Positions 21,184-32,955 of a stretch of 64,000 nt of DNA are shown here, in pieces; the stretch's first letter is position 1; each line of letters starts with the position of its first letter. The DNA comes from Kitagawia praeruptora. Taxonomy: Eukaryota; Streptophyta; Magnoliopsida; Apiales; Apiaceae. The position numbers were made by a program, and so were the translations under genes. The notes under the pieces are model-generated. The model did no database searches and was not told where the DNA came from. It worked only from the letters and a program-made list of their open reading frames with translations. The stretch lies in the NCBI GenBank assembly GCA_037693485.1, contig CM075346.1, positions 13,483,501-13,547,500 on the forward strand, read 5' to 3'.

Positions 21184-23802
21184 ATGGCAAGTATTCAAAG
21201 GTCAAGTAATATCAAGATTCCAGCTTTTGATAAAGAAAACTACAACATATGGAAAAAGAAGATTATGTTATTTATCAAAGCTCAGAATCCATTATTCCTA
21301 GGTATTCTGGAAAATGGCCCCTTCGTTCCTCAAAAGGAAATTCCATCTGCTACAGTTAATGATGTAGTAATCCCAGCTCATTGGGTTGCTAAGAAGCCTA
21401 CTGAGTATAATGACTCAGAAAAAGAAAAGGTAGCACTGGATGATCATCTGCAACTCATTCTACTAGATGCACTTACCCTGGACAAAGCTATGAGTGGAAA
21501 TATAATAGCATGCAACTCTGCCAGGGATATGTGGAAAAAGATAGAACTGTTGTGTGAAGGAAGTCAAGAGGTCAGAGAAAATCAAAAACAAATACTGGTG
21601 TCACAATATGAAGCGTTTATGGGCAAGCATGGAGAAGAGTTAACTCACATGTTTGAAAGATTTAGCAAACTGATAGCTGAGCTCCAGATTCATGGAAAGT
21701 TTTATGAAAAGAAGGAAGTCAATATCAAGTTTCTGCTAACTCTTCCAGAACACCTTGAGCATAGAGTAACAGCCATAAGAGAAGGAAGAGATTTAAACTC
21801 TGTCTCTCTTGAAACATTGTATGGAGTTCTAAAATCTTATGAACTTGAATATTATCAAAAGAAAGCCATACAAAGTGGATCCAAAGGATTGATGGCAAAC
21901 ATGGCTGGTGCTCTAGTTGCTCAAGGACCATCATATTTTCAAGCAAGTGAGCAAATTCAAAATGATCAACAACCTCAATTTTCATCTGTGAAAATTGAAG
22001 AGGTGGTTGAAGATGAAGAAAAGGTTGTCCTTCAACTAGAAGATGTTGAAGATGAAGAATTCTTCACTCTATAAGAAATGGAGAAAATGGATAATCCAAC
22101 CATGGCTTTTATGGCAAGAAAATTCAAAAATATAAGGTTCAGGAGGAACAAGCCATATAAACCTCAAGGTCAATTTCCAAAATATAACCAAGGAAGCTCA
22201 TCAAAACCTGCTACTGGCACCAAGGGAGGATACAAAACAGGAATGGTAGATAGATCAAAGTTTAGATGCTACAATTGCAATGAACTTGGTCACTTTGCTA
22301 CTGAATGCAAAAGACCAAAACAAATACAAAGAATGGAGAGAGGAACTTGAAGTCAATTTAAGAAAGGACAAGGAAAAGCCTATGTGGCTGAAGGAAAATG
22401 CTGGGATGAATCTGATGATGAAGAAGAAGAGGAATTTGTGAATCTAGCCTTGATGGCTAGAGAGGATGAAGAAGCATCAACCTCGACAAGTCAGGTACCA
22501 TCTTTAGTTTTACTAGATATGTCTTTAAATGACTATAAGCAAACCATTGAGGAAATGAGTACTGAAATGTTTAATATTCACACTAGTTTATCTGCTGCAA
22601 ATGAAGAAATTGCTAGATTAACTAAGGAAAATGAAACACTCAAATCCAACAATGATGTGTTGTTGCTTAAGACCAGTTCTATTGATTCTTTAGCTCAGGA
22701 AAATGAAAGATTAAAAAATGATTTAATCTGTGCTAAAGAGATAGAGGAATATCTAAGAAAAGAAATTTCTGAAAATGAATTTAAGCTAAAGGCATTTAGA
22801 AATTCCTCTAAAATAGTTCAAGAGTATCATGAGAAACATACTGAAAGTAAGAAGATAGGCATAGGCTATGATTATAGTAGGAGACCTGGTAAAGAGGCTG
22901 TTATACAGAACAATGATGATTACAATACTGTAAGACCTCACATCCTCAAAAATGTGAGCAATCCAATTTTCAAAAGTACAGAGTTTGAGGTTAATGAAAA
23001 TTCCCTAATTATTAATCAAGAACTCTGTGATGAAGATGAGAGGGCTGACAGTGTATCTAAGAAAGAAAAAGATTCTGTCAAAATGACTATGACAGAAACC
23101 GTATCGAACAGCCAAACAAAGTGTTCAAAAGAAACTATCACAAAGGATGAGACAGTAATTTTCAAAGATACTGTCAAGAAGTCACCCAAGACAGTAACTT
23201 TCAAACCTACTGTCAAGACAGCAAGTACAAAAGGTGCTGTCAAAAATAGCTCGACAGTACCTTCTGAACAGATTGTCAAGACAGTTGTCTCCAAGTCCAA
23301 AAACAGAAATGGGAAGCTAGGCATTGATAAAAAGAATAATTATGCGTATGTTAAGCAGGCACCCAGGAAAATTTGCAATAATTGTGGCTCCTCACATCAT
23401 TTAACTCATGTTTGTAAGAAATCAACTAGTAGCATATCTAATGCAACAGAGTTGAAAGGGAACTTACATAGAACCCCCATTATGCAAAGAAAATTGGTAG
23501 TTTGTAATAACGTTGACTGTATGCCATGCAAAATTACTGCCATGAGTACATGTTTTAATTTGCAAATTTCATCTAATGAATTATGTTCTTATATGCAAAC
23601 TGCAAAGACTTCTGAATCTACTAAAGAAAGTGAGAAAGCTGCTCTCACTAAGAAAAAGTCTAAGTCAATGTCTAAAACTAAGTGGATAATGAAATAAGTC
23701 AAGGAACCATCTTCTGATGACATTGTTTCAAGTATTGATAAAGTTTCTGATAATACTGAGTGTGCAGGACCCAACAAGACTTGGGTACCAAATGCAAATT
23801 AA
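21184..23802 (+). pseudogene. Copia C gag, single frame with three extra stops
   Basis: ATG at 21184 (MASIQRSSNIKIPAFD) is the first suitable start after the PBS. Residues 1-240 are the gag core of SIRE type (NYNIWKKKIMLFI, MWKKIELLCEG, LLTLPEHLEHRV). The first CCHC knuckle is at 22267-22308, followed by the WDESDDEEEEEF acidic block, a coiled-coil-like region (22590-22820), a linker with repeated DTVK/GAVK/DSVK words, and a second CCHC knuckle (CNNCGSSHHLTHVC, from 23374). In-frame stops are TAA 22072-22074, TGA 22348-22350 and TAA 23695-23697, none shared with Copia B, plus TAA 23800-23802, which is shared and probably natural. Gag assembles the particle and packages RNA. The three private stops make this copy defective. 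Confidence 0.92.
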
Positions 23803-23821
23803 ACTCTTTCTGTCTTGCAGG
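23800..23821 (+). other. Copia C gag/pol junction: conserved TAA and acceptor-like tract
   Basis: TAA is followed by CTCTTTCTGTCTTGCAGGG. Pol continues in the same frame. Copia B keeps both the TAA and a pyrimidine tract ending in TAGGG. Two readings are possible: stop-codon readthrough, as proposed for SIRE-type elements, or a 3' splice site that joins pol to an upstream exon. Confidence 0.5.
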
Positions 23822-26800
23822 GAAAGAAAGGTAAACAGGTCATGTGGATAATCGACAGTGGATGTTCCAAACACATGACTGGTGATATATCCCTGCTATC
23901 ACAATATGTTGAGAAGGCTGGCCCAACAATAACCTTTGGAGACAACAGCAAAGGTTACACTGTGGGATATGGCTGCTTAAAAGCTGGAAATGTTGTCATT
24001 GAAGAAATCTCTCTTGTGGAAGGTTTGAAGCATAATATGCTCAGTGTCAGTCAATTCACTGACAAAGGATTCAAAGTTAACTTTGGCATGATGGAATGCA
24101 CAATCTACCACAAGAAGGATAGAATCCTTTCTCTGAAAGGAGTCAGGAAAGGAAGCCTATTTGTTGCAGACTTAAACTCAACAAATGAGGAAAGAATATT
24201 TTGGTTCTACAGCAAAGCAAGTGTTGGAGATAGCATGCTTTGGAACAAGAAGCTTTCCCATCTCAACTTCAAAACTATGAACATGTTAATGAAGAAGGAA
24301 TTGGTGAGAGGATTACCTCAACAGGAATTCTGTCAAGAAGGACTGTGTGAAGATTGTCAAATGGGAAAACTAAGGAAAGCAATGCACAAATCAAAACAAG
24401 TCAACACTAACACTGAAGCACTCAAGTTGATTCACATGGATTTTTTTGAACCAGTGAATGTTCAATCACTATCCAGAAAAAGATATGCACTGGTCATGAT
24501 AGATGACTATTCTAGGTACACTTGGGTGAAATTTTTAGAATCAAAAGATGAAGCTGCTCAAGAAATCATTGATCACATAAGGGTACTTGACAGGACCCCT
24601 GGAGCAAAAGTTCAATTTCTAAGAAGTGACAATGGAACTGAGTTCAGAAATGCTACACTTGGAAACTTCTGCAAAGATCAAGGGATTGTTCAACAATTCT
24701 CTGCTGCAAGGACTCCACAGCAAAATGGAGTTGTAGAAAGGAAAAATAGGACACTCATTAAAGCTGCAAGGACTATGTTGAGCAATGCTAAATTACCAAC
24801 ATATTTCTGGGCAGAAGCCATCAACACTACTTGTTACACACAGAACAGGACACTAATCAACAAGGCTCATGGCAATACTCCTTACTATCTTTTGACAGGA
24901 AAGAAACCTACTGTCAAGTACTTTCATATTTTTGGAAGCAAGTGCTTTTTGATGAAAGACAACCATGAAAGAAAAGGCAAGTTTGATACTAAAGCATATG
25001 AAGGCATTTTCATGGGATATGGGATAGAAAGGACTGCCTACAGAGTCTATATCATGGAGCACAAGACAATTGAAGAAAGTGTCAATGTCACGTTTGATGA
25101 AACCAAGTTTCCAGGGTTACATGAGGATGGTCAAATGCAACCCTTCAGATTTGAGAATCAAGGATACTTGGAAATAGAAGAATATGTTAATGAAGAACCT
25201 AGTCTCACTCAATCAATGGGATATGAGAAAGAAACTGTCAATACTCATAATCTAAATCAAACCTCAGCCCAATCACAGACAATTTCAGGCATCAATCAAC
25301 AAGACTGTGAGACTGGAGAAATTGAGCTAAATGAGCAGAACAATGAAAATGGTGGAGAATCAAATCCTCATATTGATGAAAGGCAATCTCATCAAACAAG
25401 AAGCTTGCCTCAATCAACAAAGTGGAACAGAGATCATACCAGTAATCTAATTATTGGAGATCCCACTACTGGTGTAAGGACAAGGAGGAATATCTCTGCT
25501 GACAGCATGTTTTCATGTTTCTTATCTCAAATAGAACCAAAAATAGTTGAAGAAGCATTGTTGGATTCTGATTGGGTGATGGCCATGCAGGAAGAGCTCA
25601 ATCAATTTGAGAGAAACAATGTTTGGAAGCTGGTTCCAAGGCCAAAAGGAAAATCAGTCATTGAGACAAAATGGGTCTTCAGAAACAAGATAGATGAAAG
25701 TGGAAATGTGACAAGAAAAAAAGCAAGGCTAGTGGCCAAAGGTTACTGTCAACAGGAAGGGATAGATTATGATGAAACATTTGCACCTGTTGCCAGACTT
25801 GAAGCCATAAGAATTTTCTTAGCCTTTGCTGCACACTGCAAATTCAAGGTATTTCAAATGGATGTCAAAAGTGCCTTTCTAAATGGAGAATTAGAAGAAG
25901 AAGTGTATGTTGAACAGCCTCCTGGATTTGAGAATGACAAACTGCATAATTTTGTCTACAAGCTGTTCAAGGCTCTATATGGCTTAAAGCAAGCACCAAG
26001 AGCCTGGTATGACACACTATCCACTTTTCTCCTGGAAAATCAATTTGTAAGAGGTATGGTGGATAAAACTTTATTCTATAAATACCATGGCAAAGACATC
26101 ATCCTTGTGCAGATATATGTTGATGACATAATTTTTGGTTCAACAAACGAAAAATTGTGTGAAAAGTTCTCATCTCTAATGAAAAACAAGTATGAAATGA
26201 GCATGATGGGAGAATTAGCATTCTTTCTTGGTCTTCAAATCTATCAGAAGAAGGATGGAATCTTCATCTGTCAATCTAAGTATGTCAAAGAACTTCTCAA
26301 GAAGTTTAACTTAGAAGATTCATCACCTGCCAAGACACCTATCTCAACAGCCACCAAATTAGAGTTAGATCCTAAAGGCAAGAAAGTGGATTCTAGTACC
26401 TACAGAGGCATGGTTGGATCATTGCTTTACTTAACAGCAAGCAGGCCAGACATAATGTTTGCTACATGTCTTTGTGCAAGGTTTCAAGCTGATCCAAAAG
26501 AGTCACACTTAGTTGCAATTAAAAGAATCTTTAGGTATCTCAAAGGCACCCCAAATCTAGGTCTTTGGTACCCTAGGGAAACTGGATTTGATCTAATTGG
26601 ATATTCTGATTCAGACTATGCTGGCTGCAAGATTAACAGAAAAAGTACTACAGGAAGCTGACAATTTCTTGGGGGGAGATTGGTGTCATGGTTCAGTAAG
26701 AAGCAACACTCAGTTTCTACATCAACTGCAGAAGCTGAATATATTGCAGCTGGAAGTTGCTGTGCACAAATACTTTGGATGAAGAATCAATTAATGGATT

Positions 26801-27060
26801 ATGGACTAGAGTTGTCAAATATTCCTATCTACTGTGACAACACTAGTGCCATAGCCATATCAGATAATCCAGTTCAACACTCCAGAACAAAACATATTGA
26901 TATAAGGCATCATTTCATCAGGGAGCATGTTGAAAAGGGAGATGTAAAATTGGTTTATGTTCCAACAGATAAGCAACTTGCAGATATATTCACCAAGCCA
27001 CTGGATGAAGCAACATTTACCAGGTTGGTGAGTGAATTGGGAATGCTAAATCAGGTATGA
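23803..27060 (+). pseudogene. Copia C pol: protease, integrase, reverse transcriptase, RNase H
   Basis: One frame of about 1,085 codons. Protease: WIIDSGCSKHMTGD near the start, with the catalytic DSG intact. Integrase: zinc-binding LSH and CEDC pairs, though the first His is Asn (LWNKKLSH); HMDFF where Copia B has HMDLFG; DDYSRYTW, RSDNGTEF and PQQNGVVERKN supply the DDE residues. RT: QEGIDYDETFAPV, DVKSAFLNG, YVDD at 26116-26127. RNase H: DSDYAGC, EAEYIAAGS, CDNTSA, RTKHIDIRHHF. A single stop, TGA at 26659-26661, replaces a Cys codon seen in Copia B. The frame ends TGA at 27058-27060. RT and protease look catalytically sound, but the zinc-finger change and RNase H stop suggest the copy is not autonomous. 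Confidence 0.94.
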
Positions 27061-27178
27061 CTATCTAACTAGTTTGTCAATTCTCAGTCGCAGCTCATGA
27101 CAGAAACTTTCAAGGTACTGTAACTAGAAGGTACTGTCATGAGAAGTTAAGGTTCTAGGTGCTACTTGTTCAGACAAC

Positions 27179-27281
27179 ATGTTTGCTATGACTATGCTAA
27201 AAGGATTTTTAGATATCATGTTTGCTATGACTATGCTAAAAGGATTTTTAGATATCATGTTTGCTATGACTATGCTAAAAT
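27179..27281 (+). repeat. 39-bp tandem repeat (about 2.6 copies)
   Basis: The unit begins ATGTTTGCTATGACTATGC. Copies start at 27179, 27218 and 27257, the last partial. Copia B has one copy at about 10343, so the expansion is private to Copia C or its subfamily. Confidence 0.9.
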
Positions 27282-27430
27282 AGTTTTACATGTCTTTCTT
27301 AATACGGTTTTAAGAAATCAAGTGTCCTTAACTTAAGTTATGTGTGAACAGTGACAGCATGATTTTGCGCTTAGTTTACTGTCAGATAAACTTACTGTCA
27401 CTCATTAAACTGATTGACAGAAATGTTGTT

Positions 27431-27574
27431 AGCGCACAGGTTGCTGTCAATGAAAGTTTCTGTCACGAGAAATTGCTGTCAAAAATAGTAGAAAGAAAGA
27501 AAAGCGCACAGGTTACTGTCAATGAAAGTTGCTGTCACGAGAAGTTGCTGTCAAAGATAGTGGGGAGATATAAA
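27431..27574 (+). repeat. 72-bp tandem duplication carrying CTGTCAA motifs
   Basis: Units begin AGCGCACAGGTT at 27431 and 27503. Each includes CTGTCAATGAAAGTT, CTGTCACGAGAA and TTGCTGTCAAA, so each brings three motif copies in the same order. Confidence 0.9.
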
Positions 27575-27587
27575 TTTACTTACAGTA

Positions 27588-27623
<36 letters not shown>

Positions 27624-27841
27624 TTAATCCACCAATCCACGATCTAGTAGCAACTGCCACGTGATACAGCAAGTGCGGTTAATGGGTAAAATCATTACTA
27701 CACGTTCAATTAAGACAGGTTAAATAGATTCATCTTATAAACTGAATCTACCGTTTAATCTACTATCAATTTCATTTGCAAAACCTTTCAACTTTCTGCA
27801 TCCAAAAACCGCATTTTCTCTCTCATTTTTCAAAGCATTCA

Positions 27842-30800
27842 TCAATGGCACCTAAACAAAGTGTTGCTCAAACCAACTTTGCTGGAATATTCTCTCCTAG
27901 TGATGCTGGTGAAAGCTTCAAAGGACTTATTTCCTTCATAAATAAATCCTACCTAGGTCATGCAATAATCTCAACCCCTAAAATCAATATTGATAGAATT
28001 GAAAAGTTCTGGAAATCAGCCAGTGTTCAAGGAACTGGAGAGGATGAAGCAATTAACGTCAAAATAGATGATGCAAGCCATACTCTCTCAGTCAAGGATA
28101 TCAATAATGCCTTGGGTATTGTTTTGGCCAGTGGAGAAAGCTTTCAGGAACTAGCAAATGATGACACTCTGAAGAGGTTCTTTCTGAAGATTGGGTATTC
28201 AGGCTCTAAACTTGAAGAAACCTCTGATAAATGGTATCAAACGGGAGAAATGGACAGGAAGTATCTGAGAAAGGAGTGGAGCATGATCTTTGATGTTATG
28301 GTGAAGGTGTTCTCTACTAAGTCTACTGGCTGGAATGGAATACCATCATATATCAAGAAACTCACTCATTCTTTAGTCCATGGATACAAGGTGAACGTTG
28401 GAAAGCTGGTCATGGCACAGTTGAAAAGCGCCATAGGCAAAAAGGTATCCATATACCCTCGCTTTTTAACTATGTGTATTAATCATATTTGTGGAAATGT
28501 TGAAGATGCACCTAATACTGAGGAATGCCCTGTTTTGAAGAAAAACACACACACATCTCTCAACACACAAAATTTGAATGCAAATATTCCACTATGTCTC
28601 ACACAACACATGGTTAATCAAGTGCCCAACCTTGATTTTCCATTACCTACAGGGTACACTGTTTTCACACTTGAGAATGAGACTGAATTAGACCCAAATT
28701 CAGTTAACCCACATTCTACACCATACATTCCACCTAGGGACTCTAGACTGCCCAAAGCCCTTAAAATGGCCAAACCGGAATCCAAGAAAAGAACCCTAGA
28801 GAGTGCAACTGGTGAAAATGTTGTGAGTCAAGAGGGAGTTACTGCACCTAGTGCAGCAAATAAGGATGGTAGTGAAATAGAACCCACAGTAGCCCCTTCT
28901 GAGCCTAAGAAGAAGAGAGCTAGAAGGGCCAAGGTTACTGTCAGCCACTCTACAGTTTCCCAAAAGACTGTAGAGGATGATAGGGAAATAAACTCATCTC
29001 TAGGTGCCTCTTCTCAACAAGAGGCATCTATTGAAATTGGCCTGTCTCCCAAGGCACCTTGTAAAGAGTCTGCACAAACTCAAGAACTCACTCTTGAGGA
29101 ACCTGTATTTGAAGATACACACATAGAGATAGAGCACAGTGAGGAATTCACTCATACTGTTGATGTTCCACAATCTTCTTCTGTGGAACAGCCAATTAAT
29201 CAATCTGAACTTCAAACTTCTTCTTTCATTCCTACATCTGTTGTTTCTTCTGAACAACCTAGAGAGGGGGACAGTACCAACCCCTCAGGTTTTGATCATC
29301 CATCTCAAATCATGGATGAGCCCCCATCTAGTGGTCCACAAGAACCCATTTCTCAAAGTGAAATGGATACCACTCCATCAAACACTGGATTAGATCAAGA
29401 TGCAAATTTGTCAGAAATTGAAATAGCCAGCATCTTGATCGATTCCCTCAAAGCATCTTACCCTAGGGAAGTTGCTGTCACAGCTAAAGATGCTGTGAAT
29501 GACAAACCAGAAGGTGCTGTCAAACAATCAAGTGACAGTATCATTCTGACAAAAGATGTTGTCAAAAGTCTCTCTAAAGCTGCTGTCAACACACCTTCTG
29601 ACAGTAACTTATTGGTGAAAGATGCTGTCAACCCTGCTCAACCTCAATATCAGGAAGGATTAATTGAGGACATCTCTGATGATGACATGCCAATCTCCAA
29701 GGCTTTTAAGGTAAAATCTAAATCACCTTTCTCTTCATTGCATGTTAGTACTGCTCATACTCATGCATCTAGGATGAGTGAGGGAGAGAAAAAGAAAAGA
29801 GAGATAAAAGAAAAGAGAAGTGAGTCTAAAAATGAGAGGTAGCCAAATGTGCTGTCAAAAGGAGAGGGACTTGAGCATGTCCAGAGTGAAATTGAGGGAG
29901 CCATTCAACAAAAGGCATTAGGCCTTGAGGGATTTATTGTGAGTGGTGATGAGATCACCAGAAAAGACACTGAGAGTGTGAGAACCCCAACAGCCTCCAT
30001 GCCCCAGACTTATCCTCAACCTCCAAAGAGGCTTAGGTCTGGTGGTCCTTCTACATCCACAAATGACATGCTCCTAGCTATTGAGAATCGATGTGCTTCA
30101 ATGGAGAGCCAGCTAGACACCCTATCATCTACTGTGAAGACTGGTTTTGCTGAAATTCAAGCCACCCTGCTGTCACTTTCTTCCTTGATTCAAGCTGCCA
30201 ACTTAACTAAGGGGGAGAAAGTAATAGATCAGAAAAAGGCTGAGCAACCAGAAAGGAAAATGGAGTTACAAGGGGAAGCTGAAAGACAGGGGGAGCAAAG
30301 GAGTAAGGGGGAGCAAAAAGATACTGTTATAGCCTCTAGAACTGATGAACTGATTGAAACTGAAGTAGATGGGGAGAAAATGCTAGTATCTGAGGAAGTA
30401 TTGAAACTGATATAAAGAAATAAAGCATCTTCCATCAAAATTAGTGAACCAGTTCCTGAAAAGAAAAAATCTACTTTGGAGAGGCTTTGGAGAGAAAAGG
30501 AGGAGTCTAACAGGATGGGTAAAGGCAAGGGCAAGCTGCCTGAATATGTGAATCCTTCAGAGTTGGTTACTTGGACTGATGGAAGCACATATTCTCAAGA
30601 AGAAGCTGATTCTATAACGGTAAGTCATATGGAGAGCACCATGAATAATAAGGATGAGGAATTCAACACTCTGGTGAATAAAGCAATCACAGAATCTAGA
30701 GGAAAACCTGCTAAGTTGGCAGAAGCTTTGAAAGAAAAGATTATCAAACTTTCTGTGAAGATTAGCTCAGAGAAGAGGTGGGCAGTTGAAGTGTACCTGA

Positions 30801-32780
30801 AGAGTGGACATTCAATATTCATAACAATGCAACTGCTAGAAACTTTCTCTGCCAGAGTGCAATACATCCTTGGGATTCTTGTCAAGAAAAAGTCTACCAT
30901 TTTTTATGAAAGTCTCTATATGCAACTGAGTACAATGGTTAACAACAAACTTCCAGAAATATGTCTCCAGCCATATGGTGTAAGCTTTAAACAGACAACA
31001 GCCAAAGGAACTAAAGGACTTGGGTTCTTAACTCTTGAAGGCAAAACATCTCTACAAAGTAAAGTCATCATGGATGTACTTAAGTTGTTGCTGAAAGCAC
31101 CCATCACCAAGGAAAGGATTCAAGCAGTTAAAGATATCCACAAGATAATGGCAAAGAGAGATATGGAATACAGTGTCAAAATTAAGAAGCTCATTGCCAA
31201 AGCAAACGAAAGCAGAAATGCTCAAGGTGGAAAATGCTCCTTTGATGACACCTGGGATAAAGATAGTGATGATAATGAAGATGGAGGTAAAGCTGGAGGA
31301 GCTAAAGAGTCAGAAAAGGGAAACTCTTCAAAAGAGCAATCCCAAGCTAAAGAAGCTGAGCCGAATGAAACTTCAGAAGCTCCTAGAAGAAGCAAGAAAA
31401 TTGAAGAAAAGGAGAAAGAAGAGGAGATACTTGAAGCATTAGAAATTAACCAAGCAGAAATGGAAATTGACAGTATGTATTCTGAAAAAGATACTGTCAA
31501 CAAAGATGCTGTCAAGAATGTTAACAAAGATGCTGTCGAGGATCCTATGAAAGATACTGTCAATGATCCTACTATCAAAACATCCAAGACAGTAAGAATC
31601 AAAAGAAAGTCAAACAGACCAAAAAGGGGAAAGACTGTCTATTCTGGTCAAAGAAAAGCTACAGGTCTAGGGCTTAAGAAACCAATCATGAGCAGAAGAA
31701 TGAACAGTCTGGAATAACTTCAAGAGAAAGCCAAAGAATCAATCACTTCTGTATCTATAGAGTTGGATGAGTCAAAAGAAAAGGTCACAAGATACATTCT
31801 ATGGGAAAACAAAGAAAGATTGATTATGGTAGAACCTGATTTCACTCAGATATCAAAATCAAAAGTAATATCCAATAGTCTATTTCAAACTCAAGCATTT
31901 GTAAGAAGAAGAATTGATTATTTCAATTTGGAAAGAATGGTTGAACTTTTGGAAAGCTATGGTGATATCTCTGAAAAAGATCATGGATCCTGTTCGAAAG
32001 TACTTTGCAATCAGAAATGCTGAATTCACTGAAAAGCATGGTGACTGGACACTTCAAAATGATGAAGATGTTTTTGAAGCTCTAGGTCTGGAAAATGAAG
32101 AAGATAATCCTATCCCTGAGTATGACTGGAATGAAATGGAGAAACCTTATTCAAAGCAAGAGATGGATAGGTATGAGGCAGAGCAGAAATTCAGAGAAGA
32201 ATTAGCCTCAAGACAAAAATCTCGTCAACAGATAGAAGATGATATTGAAGCTCAAATGAAGGAAAGCTGGAGTAAACTCAACAAGATCAACAGCAGTGAA
32301 TTAAACTATCAGGCAATTGCACTGGACAATCCTCTGAGAATCAAATATGGCAAAGAAGAAATCTACATAGATAGCTTTTCTAAGGTGAAGACCAGTGTGC
32401 TAAAAGAACTGTACTGGCAAGTGATAGGATCATCTAACAAACTTGAAGCACTATGGTCTTGGGAGCTAGATATGATTTTTGATCAAAGGAAAGGAGAGAA
32501 TCGCAGCTTGGACAAACAAAGAAAGGAAACTTTAAATCAGCTTCCTGGCAGAAGATTCAAGATGGAGGGAGATGTGTTGAAATTCAGATCAATAGTAAAA
32601 CAAAATGTTTATTGGATGGAACTCAGAGATGTATTAAACACTACTTCCTTAATGATCAGAAAATACATCGTGGAAAATGAAGATGATGCACAGTCCCCTG
32701 AAGAAAAGGAGTTAATTGAAAATCTCAGAAGAGCTCTGAGGGAAAAGGAGCAAGGCGAAAGTTCAAATCAAGCTAAGTAA
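27842..32780 (+). pseudogene. Copia C third ORF, about 1,640 codons after pol, with stops and one frameshift
   Basis: I choose ATG 27845 (MAPKQSVAQTNF) over the upstream ATG 27776 because a leader-like pyrimidine tract precedes it. Domains: residues 1-240, a helical domain (SFINKSYLGHAI, IEKFWKSA, LSVKDINNALGI) resembling the plant-transposon N-terminal domain common in SIRE-type extra ORFs; then a Ser/Pro/Glu-rich linker; a coiled coil (RCASMESQLDTL); a GEGE/QGEQ linker; a second folded domain (LPEYVN, HMESTMNNKDEEFN, VYLKSGHSIFITMQLL); KDTVNKDAVK repeats; and a charged C-terminal domain (EYDWNEMEKPYSKQEM, YWQVIGSSNKLEALW). In-frame stops lie at 29840-29842 (TAG, shared with Copia B), 30413-30415 and 31715-31717, and an extra A near 31975 shifts the frame; 31914-32780 is then open. 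No RT, envelope-like membrane segment or known enzyme is visible. The role is unknown; the position recalls the SIRE env-like ORF. Confidence 0.7.
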
Positions 32781-32941
32781 AGATTTTTTCTTGATTTTTA
32801 ATTATGAACTTTTATGATACATTGTTTGAAAACAATCCAGTTTAATCATTGTTCAGAAATGAAGAGTTTATTCTTTCTGATCTATGTTAGTTAAGTTGTC
32901 AGCATGATATTTGTAAATTTGTCCTTATTGTCCATAAAAAC

Positions 32942-32955
32942 AAATTGGGGGAGAT
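32942..32955 (+). other. Copia C polypurine tract
   Basis: AAATTGGGGGAGAT lies directly before the 3' LTR and is the expected primer for plus-strand DNA synthesis. Near-identical GGGGGAG tracts also occur inside the third ORF (about 30208-30322). Confidence 0.85.

Larger units (their letters stand above)
27061..27841 (+). other. Copia C spacer between pol and third ORF, rich in repeats
   Basis: Noncoding. It holds a 39-bp tandem repeat, a 72-bp tandem duplication, a (TA)n run at about 27590-27621, and at least ten CTGTCA/TGACAG words in 27350-27560. CTTATAAACTG at about 27735, 110 bp before the third-ORF ATG, could be a weak TATA box. The predicted 106-aa ORF here is an artefact of the repeats. 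Confidence 0.75.

Noticed and set aside
27344..27664. 106-aa ORF with repeated VNES-CHEKLLSKIV
   Set aside because: Its repeats are the 72-bp DNA duplication read in frame, and it ends in translated (TA)n.
27842..32780. Envelope glycoprotein reading of the third ORF
   Set aside because: SIRE elements are said to carry env-like ORFs, but no signal peptide, transmembrane helix or fusion-type segment is visible here.
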